Shown: positions 36,134-43,785 of the stretch, in pieces | How the letters are laid out: the number at the start of each line of letters is the position of its first letter | How positions within the stretch are numbered: position 1 is the first letter of the stretch | NCBI RefSeq assembly: GCF_024810105.1 | Contig: NZ_JANUDX010000010.1 | Span: 62,001 to 126,000 of the forward strand | DNA: 64,000 nucleotides | Reading direction: 5' to 3' | Source of the DNA: Stenotrophomonas sp. BIGb0135 | GTDB taxonomy: Bacteria > Pseudomonadota > Gammaproteobacteria > Xanthomonadales > Xanthomonadaceae | Notes under the pieces: generated by a model | Database searches by the model: none | The model's input: only the letters and a program-made list of their open reading frames with translations | Told to the model about the DNA's origin: nothing | Made by a program: the position numbers and the translations under genes

Positions 36134-36640
36134 GGTAGAGCCGAGCCATGCTCGGCTGCGGCGGCGGGATTGCCGGGATTGCCGGGATTGCCGGGATTGC
36201 CGGGGTTGCCGGGATTGCCGATTACCGGGATTGCCGATTACCGGGTTGCCGGGTTGCCGAGGCGTGGGGCGGACGGATCTGGGGGACTGTGGGGCATGCA
36301 GCCGAGCATGGCTCGGCTCTACCCCTCGCTCGGTAGAGCCGAGCCATGCTCGGCTGCGGGGCCGGGATTACCGGATTGCCGATTACCGGGTTGCCGATTA
36401 CCGGGTTGCCGAGGTGCGGGGCTGAGGGATCTGGGGGTCTGTGGGGCATGCAGCCGAGCATGGCTCGGCTCTACACCCCTCGCCCGGTAGAGCCGAGCCA
36501 TGCTCGGCTGCGGGGCCGGGATGGCCGGGATTACCGGATTACCGGATTACCGGGTTGCCGGTTGCCGAGCTGCCGGGTTGCGGGGCTGAGGGATCTGGGG
36601 GACTGGGGGGCATGCAGCCGAGCATGGCTCGGCTCTACCC
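36134..36640. repeat. Three SMAG-flanked minisatellite units
   Basis: Units begin with GGTAGAGCCGAGCCATGCTCGGCT at 36134, 36332 and 36486. Each continues into iterated 9-base GGATTGCCG or GGATTACCG blocks, a GGATCTGGGGG(A/T)CTG(T)GGGGCATGCA segment, and the inverted palindrome AGCCGAGCATGGCTCGGCTCTAC. Unit lengths differ mainly by the number of 9-base blocks. A short CGTTCC/AGTTCC hexamer run follows at 36641-36670. Frames inside are low-complexity and not genes. Confidence 0.88.
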
Positions 36641-36696
36641 GTTCCCGTTCCCGTTCCAGTTCCAGTTCCGGTCCCAGTCCACCCCCTCCCCTTCGG

Positions 36697-37668
36697 TCAG
36701 GCGAAAATCGCGTCGACCTGCTGCCACGTGGCGTCATCGACCTGCTCAAGCAGGTCCAGCGCGCCCAGGTTCTCTTCCAGCTGCCCCACCCGGCTTGCGC
36801 CGAGGATGACGCTGGAGACGTTGGGGTTGCGCAGGCACCAGGCGATTGCCAGCTGTGCCGGCGACACGCCGAGGCTGGCGGCCAGGGCGGTGTAGCGTCG
36901 CACGGTGTCGAGGCGGTTGCCGGACGGGTCGCCCAGCACCTGGTCCTTGAGCCAGCCCAGCTGGCCCTGGCCGAGCCGCGACTGCGCGTCCACGCCGTCG
37001 TTGTACTTGCCGGTCAGCAGGCCAGAGGCCAGCGGCGACCAGATCGTGGTGCCCAGGCCCGGGTCGGCATACAGCGACGCGTACTCGCGCTCCACCCGCT
37101 CGCGGTGCAGCAGGTTGTACTGCGGCTGCTCCATCGAGGGCAGGTGCAGGTGCTGGGCACGGGCGATGGCCACCGCTTCCTGGATCTGCGCGGCCGACCA
37201 TTCCGACGTGCCCCAGTACAGCACCTTGCCCTGGCGGATCAGGGTGTCCATGGCCTGCACGGTCTCGGCGATGGGCGTGTCCGGATCCGGGCGGTGGCAA
37301 TAGTAGAGGTCCAGATAGTCCACCCGCAGCCGCTTGAGGGCGGCATGGCAGGCATCGGTGACATGCTTGCGCGACAACCCGTGCTGGGTGGGGCGCGGAT
37401 CGTCGACGGCGCCGAAGAACACCTTGCTGGATACGCAGAAGCCATCGCGGGGCAGGCGCAGGTCGGCGATCACATCGCCCATGACCTGCTCGGCGCGGCC
37501 GCGCGCATAGCCTTCGGCATTGTCGAAGAAGGTGATGCCATGGTCCCAGGCGCTGGCGATCAGGTTGCGGGCCTCATCGCGGCCGATCTGGTCGCCAAAG
37601 GTGACCCAGGCCCCGAAGGACAAGGCCGACAGCTTCAGGCCGGTGGATCCAAGACGCCGGTAGTGCAT
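36697..37668 (-). CDS. Aldo/keto reductase (potassium-channel beta-subunit-like)
   Basis: A 323-residue NADPH-dependent oxidoreductase with a TIM-barrel AKR fold. The catalytic tetrad is visible as Asp/Tyr in FFDNAEGYARG, Lys in VSSKVFFG and His in YYCHRPDPDTP, and the NADPH-binding C-terminal segment is VILGASRVGQLEENLGAL. The sequence is closest in style to the voltage-gated K+ channel beta-subunit/YghZ branch, which reduces aldehydes and methylglyoxal. The start at 37668 has a strong GAGGAGAA site. It is divergent from the nucleoside transporter gene; a link to it is not evident. Confidence 0.93.
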   Translation of the reverse strand: MHYRRLGSTGLKLSALSFGAWVTFGDQIGRDEARNLIASAWDHGITFFDNAEGYARGRAEQVMGDVIADLRLPRDGFCVSSKVFFGAVDDPRPTQHGLSRKHVTDACHAALKRLRVDYLDLYYCHRPDPDTPIAETVQAMDTLIRQGKVLYWGTSEWSAAQIQEAVAIARAQHLHLPSMEQPQYNLLHRERVEREYASLYADPGLGTTIWSPLASGLLTGKYNDGVDAQSRLGQGQLGWLKDQVLGDPSGNRLDTVRRYTALAASLGVSPAQLAIAWCLRNPNVSSVILGASRVGQLEENLGALDLLEQVDDATWQQVDAIFA

Positions 37669-37799
37669 GGGGGTTCTCCTCTGCTGCAGGCCCGCATCCG
37701 GGCCGGAACGATGCCCGTCAGTGTAGCCGGCTGGACCGCGCGAACCCTTGTGGATACTTGCCCGATCACGGCCGATGGGTACCTGGACGCTGCTTTTCC

Positions 37800-37826
37800 T
37801 TGCCCGGACCCTGCCACCGCTATAGG
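37800..37826 (+). promoter_or_regulatory. Candidate promoter of the nucleoside transporter operon
   Basis: TTGCCC at 37800-37805 and TATAGG at 37821-37826 with 15-base spacing. A good AAGGGAAG ribosome-binding site (37850-37857) precedes the ATG at 37862. Confidence 0.4.
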
Positions 37827-37861
37827 CTTCCCGTTTTTCGCGGCGCCCCAAGGGAAGTCTC

Positions 37862-39160
37862 ATGGTCGATGGTTTGGGCAGGATTGGCTTCGGCCTGTTC
37901 GGGTTGGCAGTGCTGATCGGCATCGCCTGGCTGTTCTCGAACAACAAGCGCGCCGTGGACTGGCGCCTGGTGGTGACCGGCATCGCCCTGCAGATCGCGT
38001 TCGCCGCGGTGGTGCTGCTGGTGCCCGGTGGCCGCGACGTGTTCGATGCGCTGGGCAAGGGCTTCGTCAAGATCCTGGAGTTCGTCAACGCCGGCTCGAC
38101 CTTCATCTTCGGCAGCCTGATGGACACCAGCAAGTTCGGTTTCATCTTCGCCTTCCAGGTGCTGCCGACGATCATCTTCTTCTCGGCGTTGATGGGGGTC
38201 ATGTACCACCTCAACGTGATGCAGGGGATCGTGCGCGGCATGGCCTGGGCGATCACCAAGGTGATGCGCGTGTCCGGCGCGGAAACCACCAGCGTCTGCG
38301 CCAGTGTGTTCATCGGCCAGACCGAGGCGCCGCTGACGGTGCGCCCGTACATCGCCAAGATGACCCAGTCCGAGCTGATCACCATGATGATCGGCGGCAT
38401 GGCGCACATCGCCGGCGGCGTGCTGGCTGCCTACGTGGGCATGCTCGGCGGCGACGACCCGGTGCAGAAGGCCTTCTACGCCAAGCACCTGCTGGCGGCC
38501 AGCATCATGGCCGCGCCGGCGACCCTGGTGGTGGCCAAGCTGCTGGTGCCCGAGACCGGTACCCCGCTGACCCGCGGCACGGTCAAGATGGAAGTGGAAA
38601 AGACCTCCAGCAACATCATCGACGCGGCGGCCGCCGGCGCCGGCGACGGCCTCAAGCTGGCGCTGAACATCGGCGCGATGCTGCTGGCCTTCATCGCCCT
38701 GATCGCCCTGCTCAACGCCCCGCTGACCTGGCTGGGCGAAGTAAGCGGCCTGCAGGCGATGATTGGTCGCCCGACCGACCTGTCGACCATCTTCGGCTAT
38801 GTGCTGGCCCCGATCGCCTGGGTGATCGGCACCCCGTGGGCCGACGCCAACACCGTGGGCTCGCTGATCGGCCAGAAGGTGGTCATCAACGAGTTCGTGG
38901 CGTATTCCAAGCTGTCGGAGATCGTCAACGGCCAGGTGCCGGGGGTGTCCCTGTCCGAGGAAGGCCGCCTGGTCGCGACCTACGCGCTGTGCGGTTTTGC
39001 CAACTTCAGCTCCATCGCGATCCAGATCGGTGGTATTGGTGGCCTGGCCCCCGAGCGTCGCCACGATCTGGCCAAGTTCGGCCTGCGCGCCGTGCTCGGC
39101 GGTACCATCGCCACCTTCATGACGGCGACCATTGCCGGCGTGCTGACGCATTTCAGCTGA
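37862..39160 (+). CDS. nupC: Concentrative nucleoside transporter NupC
   Basis: A 432-residue inner-membrane proton- or sodium-coupled nucleoside importer of the CNT family, with about ten hydrophobic segments. Family landmarks are the N-terminal helices, ETTSVCASVFIGQTEAPLTVRPYI (substrate-binding GQTEAP), ITMMIGGMAHIAGGVLAAYV, and the C-terminal GFANFSSIAIQIGGIGGLAPERR. A PfkB kinase gene follows after 26 bases, so uptake and phosphorylation of nucleoside or its ribose are probably coupled. Confidence 0.93.
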   Translation: MVDGLGRIGFGLFGLAVLIGIAWLFSNNKRAVDWRLVVTGIALQIAFAAVVLLVPGGRDVFDALGKGFVKILEFVNAGSTFIFGSLMDTSKFGFIFAFQVLPTIIFFSALMGVMYHLNVMQGIVRGMAWAITKVMRVSGAETTSVCASVFIGQTEAPLTVRPYIAKMTQSELITMMIGGMAHIAGGVLAAYVGMLGGDDPVQKAFYAKHLLAASIMAAPATLVVAKLLVPETGTPLTRGTVKMEVEKTSSNIIDAAAAGAGDGLKLALNIGAMLLAFIALIALLNAPLTWLGEVSGLQAMIGRPTDLSTIFGYVLAPIAWVIGTPWADANTVGSLIGQKVVINEFVAYSKLSEIVNGQVPGVSLSEEGRLVATYALCGFANFSSIAIQIGGIGGLAPERRHDLAKFGLRAVLGGTIATFMTATIAGVLTHFS

Positions 39161-39186
39161 TATCCGTTCTTTGAGAAACAGTCTTT

Positions 39187-40152
39187 ATGAGTAGCAGTGT
39201 CGTCGTAGTCGGTTCCTTCAACGTGGATCATGTCTGGCGTTGCGAGTCGCTCCCGGCCCCGGGTGCGACCATCGCCGGGCGCTACAGCACCGGCCCCGGC
39301 GGCAAGGGCTTCAACCAGGCCGTGGCTGCCCGCCGCGCCGGTGCGGCGACCACCTTCCTGTGCGCGCTCGGCGACGACGCCGGCGGTGCGATGGCGCGTG
39401 GCCTGGCCGAGCAGGACGGTTTCGCCCTGACCGCCGAGGCCAGCAGCGAGCCGACCGGCACCGGCGGCATCTACGTGGACGCCCGCGGTCGCAACACGAT
39501 CGTGATCGGCCCCGGTGCCAACGCGGCGCTCAGCCTGGACTTCGTGCAGGCCCAGCGCGCGCTGCTGGGCCGCGCCAAGGTGGTGCTGGCGCAGTTGGAG
39601 TCCCCGGTGGAAACCATCGAAGCGGCGCTGGCGCTGGCCCGCGAGGCCGGTGCCACCACCGTGCTCAATGCCGCCCCGGCCGACGCCCCCTCCAGCATCG
39701 GCCTGCTCAAGCTGGCCGACGTGCTGACCCCGAACGAGACCGAGTTCGCCGCCCTGCTCGGCCGCCATGTCGGTGAGCGCGTGGACGCCAACGACGTCGC
39801 CGCCCTGGACGGTGCCAGCCTGCATGCGCTGTGCCGCAAGCTGGTCGGCAACGGCACGGTGGTGGTCACGCTGGGGTCGGTGGGTGTGTTCGTTTCGCAT
39901 GCCGAGGAAAACCTGCGCGGCGACACCCAGCCGTACTACCGCGTGGGTGCCGAACAGGTACAGGTGCTGGACACCACCGGTGCCGGCGACGCGTTCAACG
40001 GCGCGCTGTGCGCCTCGATCGCGCAGGACGGCGAGGCGGCCTTCATCCGTCACGTGCGCTTTGCCAACCAGTTCGCGGGCCGCTCCACCGAGAAGGAAGG
40101 CGCCGCCGTGGCGATGCCGCACTTCACCCCGGGTGATGTCGAGAACAAGTAA
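39187..40152 (+). CDS. PfkB-family kinase, ribokinase or nucleoside kinase
   Basis: A 321-residue sugar or nucleoside kinase. The first PfkB signature is in GGKGFNQAVAARRAGA, and the second, with the catalytic Asp, is DTTGAGDAFNGALCA. The sequence is ribokinase-like (VVGSFNVDHVWRCESLPAPGATI), but its position after nupC makes inosine/guanosine or adenosine kinase activity equally possible; sequence alone does not decide. An intrinsic terminator follows 22 bases after the stop. Confidence 0.88.
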   Translation: MSSSVVVVGSFNVDHVWRCESLPAPGATIAGRYSTGPGGKGFNQAVAARRAGAATTFLCALGDDAGGAMARGLAEQDGFALTAEASSEPTGTGGIYVDARGRNTIVIGPGANAALSLDFVQAQRALLGRAKVVLAQLESPVETIEAALALAREAGATTVLNAAPADAPSSIGLLKLADVLTPNETEFAALLGRHVGERVDANDVAALDGASLHALCRKLVGNGTVVVTLGSVGVFVSHAEENLRGDTQPYYRVGAEQVQVLDTTGAGDAFNGALCASIAQDGEAAFIRHVRFANQFAGRSTEKEGAAVAMPHFTPGDVENK

Positions 40153-40174
40153 GCGTCACCGTCGTGGATAGCGA

Positions 40175-40202
40175 GGCCAGCGTTCGCGCTGGCCTTTTTT
40201 TT
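40175..40202 (+). terminator. Intrinsic terminator of the nupC-kinase operon
   Basis: A perfect 8-bp stem GGCCAGCG/CGCTGGCC with a TTCG tetraloop is followed by a T8 run at 40195-40202. This is one of the two clearest terminators in the window. Confidence 0.93.
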
Positions 40203-40224
40203 GCTTCATCGCCGTCCGCGCAGC

Positions 40225-40881
40225 TCAGCCGACTGGCCGGCGCGGCCTGCACACGGATCGCGCGATCCACCCCGCCAGCGCACCGAGCAACAGTCCCGCA
40301 AGCACGTCCAGCAGATCGTGCTGCCAGGTGGTCACGGTCGACAGCAGGATCAGGCCACAGGCGCCGTGCCACAGCCAGCGCAGCGCCGCCGCCTCCGTCC
40401 GCAGCACCTGCCGCCAGGCCTGCCAGACCAGCACCAGTACCGCGGCATGCAGCGACGGCGCCATGTTGAACGGCGCCTCGAACGCGCGCAGCTGGGCGAA
40501 CAGCAATCCACTGGCGCCGTCCGGCTGCGGCAGGTGACGGATATTGCCGGTTGGCCAGCACACGAAGGCAAGCATGCAGCCGGCCTGCACCAGGGCGATG
40601 GCCACCGCGTGGCGGCGCAAAGCCGACCGGGTCGGGCAGATGAAGAACGTCAGCGGGTACAACAGGTTCAACGCCAGGTAGGGCCAGATGGTCCACGCCC
40701 AGAACGGGATCGCATCATCCCAGCGACCATGCAGGGTATGGGTCTGGGCCTGGCTTGCCGCCCACTGGTTGGTCCAGCTGTAGCCATGGATGAACATCGC
40801 GCCGAGCAGCAGCATCCACAGCAACGCCTCGCGCCAGGGCGGCGGGGTGACCGGAACGTTGGCAACAGGCAGTGTGCGCAC
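40225..40881 (-). CDS. PAP2-superfamily membrane phosphatase
   Basis: A 218-residue inner-membrane protein with about six helices. PAP2 motifs are PSLHAA (motif 2 histidine, in NMAPSLHAAVLVLVWQAW) and a C-terminal TTWQHDLLDVLAGLLLG (motif 3, His and Asp). Motif 1 is not clear, resembling the inositol-phosphorylceramide synthase/AUR1-like branch. The expected activity is lipid-phosphate or phosphotransfer chemistry. The start is a GTG at 40881. It is divergent from the TOMM-like cassette, 76 bases away, and a functional link is unproven. Confidence 0.8.
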   Translation of the reverse strand: MRTLPVANVPVTPPPWREALLWMLLLGAMFIHGYSWTNQWAASQAQTHTLHGRWDDAIPFWAWTIWPYLALNLLYPLTFFICPTRSALRRHAVAIALVQAGCMLAFVCWPTGNIRHLPQPDGASGLLFAQLRAFEAPFNMAPSLHAAVLVLVWQAWRQVLRTEAAALRWLWHGACGLILLSTVTTWQHDLLDVLAGLLLGALAGWIARSVCRPRRPVG

Positions 40882-40920
40882 GCGCGCACCGTAGCAGAAC
40901 GTGGCGCGCCTGTTTGCCGT

Positions 40921-40926
40921 TATTCT
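40921..40926 (+). promoter_or_regulatory. Candidate -10 for the TOMM-like operon
   Basis: TATTCT lies 31 bases before the GTG at 40958. Its -35 region is weak. If real, it excludes the upstream GTG at 40901 as the start of the first gene. Confidence 0.3.
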
Positions 40927-40957
40927 TGGGTTTCAACCGATACACGGACCGTACGCA

Positions 40958-41815
40958 GTGGCAGCAGCAGGCAGTCCCGAACACGCAGTGGCGCAGGCGG
41001 ACGAACCGCGCTGGACGCGCAATCCGGCCTGGGCCCTGTTTTCGCAGACCCATGCGCAGCGTCAGCTGTTGCTGGTGTCCGGTGGCGCGGACGAGCTGTA
41101 CGTGGTCGACGAGGCCGATACGCCGACAGCCGTCGAGCGGATCCTCGGCCATTGGCAGGACGACACCCTGGCGATCCTGCAGGACGATGCCGACTGCGGC
41201 TCCGCGGTCCGCCAGTTGATCCGCCTCGGCGTGCTGGTGCCGTTGCAGGCAGTGCCCGCGGTGCGGCGCTATGCACTGGACTGGCTCGGCGATCCCCTGC
41301 CCGGCCTGGCCGACGCGTTCGACCAGCAGGGTGGCGCGGCGCTGCAGCGCGTCGATGCCGTCGCCGATGCCGACCTGCTGGTGCTGGTCCGGCATGGGCT
41401 TGGCTGGGAAGCGGCCTTGACCCGGTACCGCACGCAGATGCCGACCCAACCGCACCTGCTGCTGGACCTGAGCTATCACCACACGCTCGCGCTGGGGCCC
41501 TATGTGGTGCCGGGCCAGAGTGCCTGTGTGTATTGCCTGGGCAACCGGGTGCTGCGCCGATGGGGCGAGGCGGCAGTGCCGGCGATGCCGGCGGTCGCGG
41601 CGAAACCGGCACGGATCGCGGCACTGGTCGCGCCGTTGCTGGATCAACCCCAGCTGTTGCTGGGCTACTTCGAACGCACCGTCTGGCTGGACCTGCATCG
41701 CCTGCATGGCGAGCGCGACCGGGTGCTGCGGCTGCCGTGGTGCCCGGCCTGCCAGCGCGGCGACGCACCCTTGCCAGCGCCGCTGTCGTTGCCCTGGGAC
41801 GCCGTGCGCCCGTGA
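40958..41815 (+). CDS. TOMM-type ThiF-like cyclodehydratase partner (leader-binding)
   Basis: A 285-residue protein that fits the E1-like partner of YcaO cyclodehydratases in thiazole/oxazole-modified peptide systems. Residues 36-96 look like a peptide-recognition (RRE, winged-helix) domain: LLLVSGGADELYVVDEADTP, then RQLIRLGVLVPL. The rest is a short ThiF/E1-like domain with two zinc-type cysteine pairs, C190-x2-C193 (SACVYCLGNRVLRRWGE) and C262-x2-C265 (LPWCPACQRG). No ATP-binding motif is seen, as expected because YcaO binds ATP. The start is GTG 40958 or GTG 40901. First gene of the cassette, 51 bases before the precursor-like gene. Confidence 0.75.
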   Translation: MAAAGSPEHAVAQADEPRWTRNPAWALFSQTHAQRQLLLVSGGADELYVVDEADTPTAVERILGHWQDDTLAILQDDADCGSAVRQLIRLGVLVPLQAVPAVRRYALDWLGDPLPGLADAFDQQGGAALQRVDAVADADLLVLVRHGLGWEAALTRYRTQMPTQPHLLLDLSYHHTLALGPYVVPGQSACVYCLGNRVLRRWGEAAVPAMPAVAAKPARIAALVAPLLDQPQLLLGYFERTVWLDLHRLHGERDRVLRLPWCPACQRGDAPLPAPLSLPWDAVRP

Positions 41816-41866
41816 TACTGTGGCCCACGCGCCGGGCGTTTCCGCCTCGGTCAATGGAGTGACCGT

Positions 41867-42451
41867 ATGTATCGCCTGCCCAACCAGTTCGACGCCAGTG
41901 CTTCGCGCCAGGACCTTGCCGCGGCAGGCGGCGGCTCGACCTCGACCACCTGCAGTTCCTGCATCGTCACCCTGCTCGGCACTTCGGTGCTGTCGGCGGT
42001 GGTGCTCGGCGGGCTGCAACCGGTTGTGCCCGCGGCCGCCGGCAGTGACGCACACGCCCCGGTCGTCGCCGTCGACACCCCGACAGGCACCGACCACGAC
42101 ACCCCGCAACCTCGATCGCAGCCGGACCCGTCCAGCACCGCGCATCCGGACCTTTCCGACAGCGCCGCCCATGTAGTGCCGGCAGCCGGGATGAGCCGCA
42201 CCAGCCGGGTGCTGCTGGGGCTGTTCGCCTTGCCGCTGGCGGCGGCCGGCGGTGGCCTCTTCATGGGCATCGCCAACCCGATATTCGGCCTGTTCGTCGC
42301 GGTCGGGGTGTATGTCGGGATCTACGCACTCATCTACGAGCGCTCGGGGCGTTCGCTCGGGCGCGGCATCGGCATCGGCATCGCGCTGCTGCTGGGCCTG
42401 TTCGTGGTCGGCGCGGCCGAGATGATGCTCTGGCTGAGCGTCTTGAAATGA
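41867..42451 (+). CDS. TOMM-precursor-like N-terminus fused to a membrane protein
   Basis: A 194-residue protein of no known family. Residues 1-20 (MYRLPNQFDASASRQDLAAA) look like a RiPP leader. Residues 21-32 are GGGSTSTTCSSC, a run of nine consecutive heterocyclisable residues, followed by a hydrophobic stretch (IVTLLGTSVLSAVVLGG, 33-49). A Pro/Asp/Thr/Ser/His-rich linker (51-108) leads to three transmembrane segments (about 112-134, 136-157, 168-190). It sits between the cyclodehydratase partner and YcaO, whose start overlaps its stop (ATGA, 42448-42451). GGAG 8 bases before the ATG is a strong site. A modified, membrane-anchored product is inferred. Confidence 0.7.
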   Translation: MYRLPNQFDASASRQDLAAAGGGSTSTTCSSCIVTLLGTSVLSAVVLGGLQPVVPAAAGSDAHAPVVAVDTPTGTDHDTPQPRSQPDPSSTAHPDLSDSAAHVVPAAGMSRTSRVLLGLFALPLAAAGGGLFMGIANPIFGLFVAVGVYVGIYALIYERSGRSLGRGIGIGIALLLGLFVVGAAEMMLWLSVLK

Positions 42452-43785
42452 GCCGCTCCGCCGCCGACGCGGCGGACCCGGAAACCCCCACGCTGTCGTC
42501 GCACCTGCTGCATGGCGCGGCGCGTCCGCGCTGTGGGCTGGTCCGCCCGGCGCAGGCGATCGACGCCAACCCCTGTGATGACACCGGCCCGTTGTTCGAG
42601 GGACGCCGGGTCCACAATGCCGCCACCCCGGCCGACCCGGCCAACCCCTGGCAAGGGGTGTCAGGCGCGGTCGCGCTGGACGCCGATGCAGCCGCCGATG
42701 GCGCGGTCGCCGAGGCGCTGGAGCGGCTGGCGGCGGCGCAGGTGGGCCTCGAGGTGCGTCGCCGTGATGCGCTGACGCCCGCGCAACGCCTGGACGAAGC
42801 GACGTTCGCCCTGTTCTCGGCACACCAACGCGCGACGCCCGGCTTTCCGTGGCCGATGCCCGAACGCGATGACGATCTGTTCGCCGCGGTGCATGCGCTG
42901 GATGACAACCGGGTGGTTTGGGTGCCGCAGGAACTGGTGGGACTGGGGCCGCGCAGGGGCCAGGCGCGGCTGCCGTCGACCTCCAGTGGGCTGGCCGCCT
43001 GGCGGGATGGCCGTGATGGCGCGTGGCTGGCGCTGCTGCGCGCCGCCCAGGAGTTGCTCGAGCGCGATGCGCTGGCGGTGACCTGGCTCAATGGCGTGGC
43101 CGGCCGGAGGATCGCCCTGCCGGCGCCATGGCATGCCCACGCAAGCGCGCGCGGTGGCGAACTGCAGGCCTTCGACCTGACCCAGCAGTGGAACCCGCAC
43201 CCGGTCATCGCGGTCGCCGGTGGCATCCCGTTCGACGGCCGCCCACGCAATGTACTCGGCATCGCCTGCCGCGCCGATCCGGGCGAGGCGCTGCACAAGG
43301 CGCTGCTGGAATGGCAGCAGTCGCTGACCTTCGCCGCGCATCTGTGTGGCCGCGAAAGTGCCCGGCTGCCGCGCGACCCGGCAGCGCTGCGCAGCTTCGA
43401 CGAACATGCCGCGTTCTACACCCTGCGCCCGGACCTGTGGCCGCAGCTGCCGCTGCTGCGGGATGCAGGCGCCAGCCCGTTGACCCTGCCGCCGCCCGAC
43501 GCCGCGCTGCGCCCGCCGGCGCAGCGCGCGATCGCCGAGCTGGATGCGCTGCGGCGGCGGCTCGGCCATGCCGGCATCGCGCTGTACTACCGCGAGTTGA
43601 CCACCGCCGACGTGGCCGCGGCGGGATTGCGGGTGATGCGGGTGCTGTCGCCACAGCTCAGTGGCCTGCATGCCGACGAGCGCGCGCCGTTCCTCGGTGG
43701 CCGGTGCCAGGACGTGGCCTGGCGTTATCCCGGCGTGCCGCACGGCGGTGCGTTTCCCAATCCCTTCCCGCATCCATTGGGCTGA
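42448..43785 (+). CDS. YcaO-domain azoline-forming cyclodehydratase
   Basis: A 445-residue YcaO protein of the TOMM (SagD-like) type, which uses ATP to cyclise Cys, Ser or Thr side chains onto the backbone amide. Family signs are STSSGLAAW (about residue 177), the ATP/Mg glutamates in RAAQELLERDALAVTW (about 200-215) and ALHKALLEWQQ (about 283), and a proline-rich C-terminus PNPFPHPLG, the PxPxP-type tail needed for catalysis in TOMM cyclodehydratases. Its stop overlaps the dehydrogenase start by one base. Confidence 0.88.
   Translation: MSRSAADAADPETPTLSSHLLHGAARPRCGLVRPAQAIDANPCDDTGPLFEGRRVHNAATPADPANPWQGVSGAVALDADAAADGAVAEALERLAAAQVGLEVRRRDALTPAQRLDEATFALFSAHQRATPGFPWPMPERDDDLFAAVHALDDNRVVWVPQELVGLGPRRGQARLPSTSSGLAAWRDGRDGAWLALLRAAQELLERDALAVTWLNGVAGRRIALPAPWHAHASARGGELQAFDLTQQWNPHPVIAVAGGIPFDGRPRNVLGIACRADPGEALHKALLEWQQSLTFAAHLCGRESARLPRDPAALRSFDEHAAFYTLRPDLWPQLPLLRDAGASPLTLPPPDAALRPPAQRAIAELDALRRRLGHAGIALYYRELTTADVAAAGLRVMRVLSPQLSGLHADERAPFLGGRCQDVAWRYPGVPHGGAFPNPFPHPLG

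Noticed and set aside
36150-36640. Regular repeats with short unique pieces, superficially CRISPR-like
   Set aside because: The repeat blocks are 9 bases and the interior is variable low-complexity, not 25-40-base repeats with unique spacers, and no cas gene is near.
36346-39174. A 942-residue plus-strand frame running from the repeat array through the aldo/keto reductase and nupC
   Set aside because: It mixes repeat-encoded sequence and antisense of real genes; no single domain matches.
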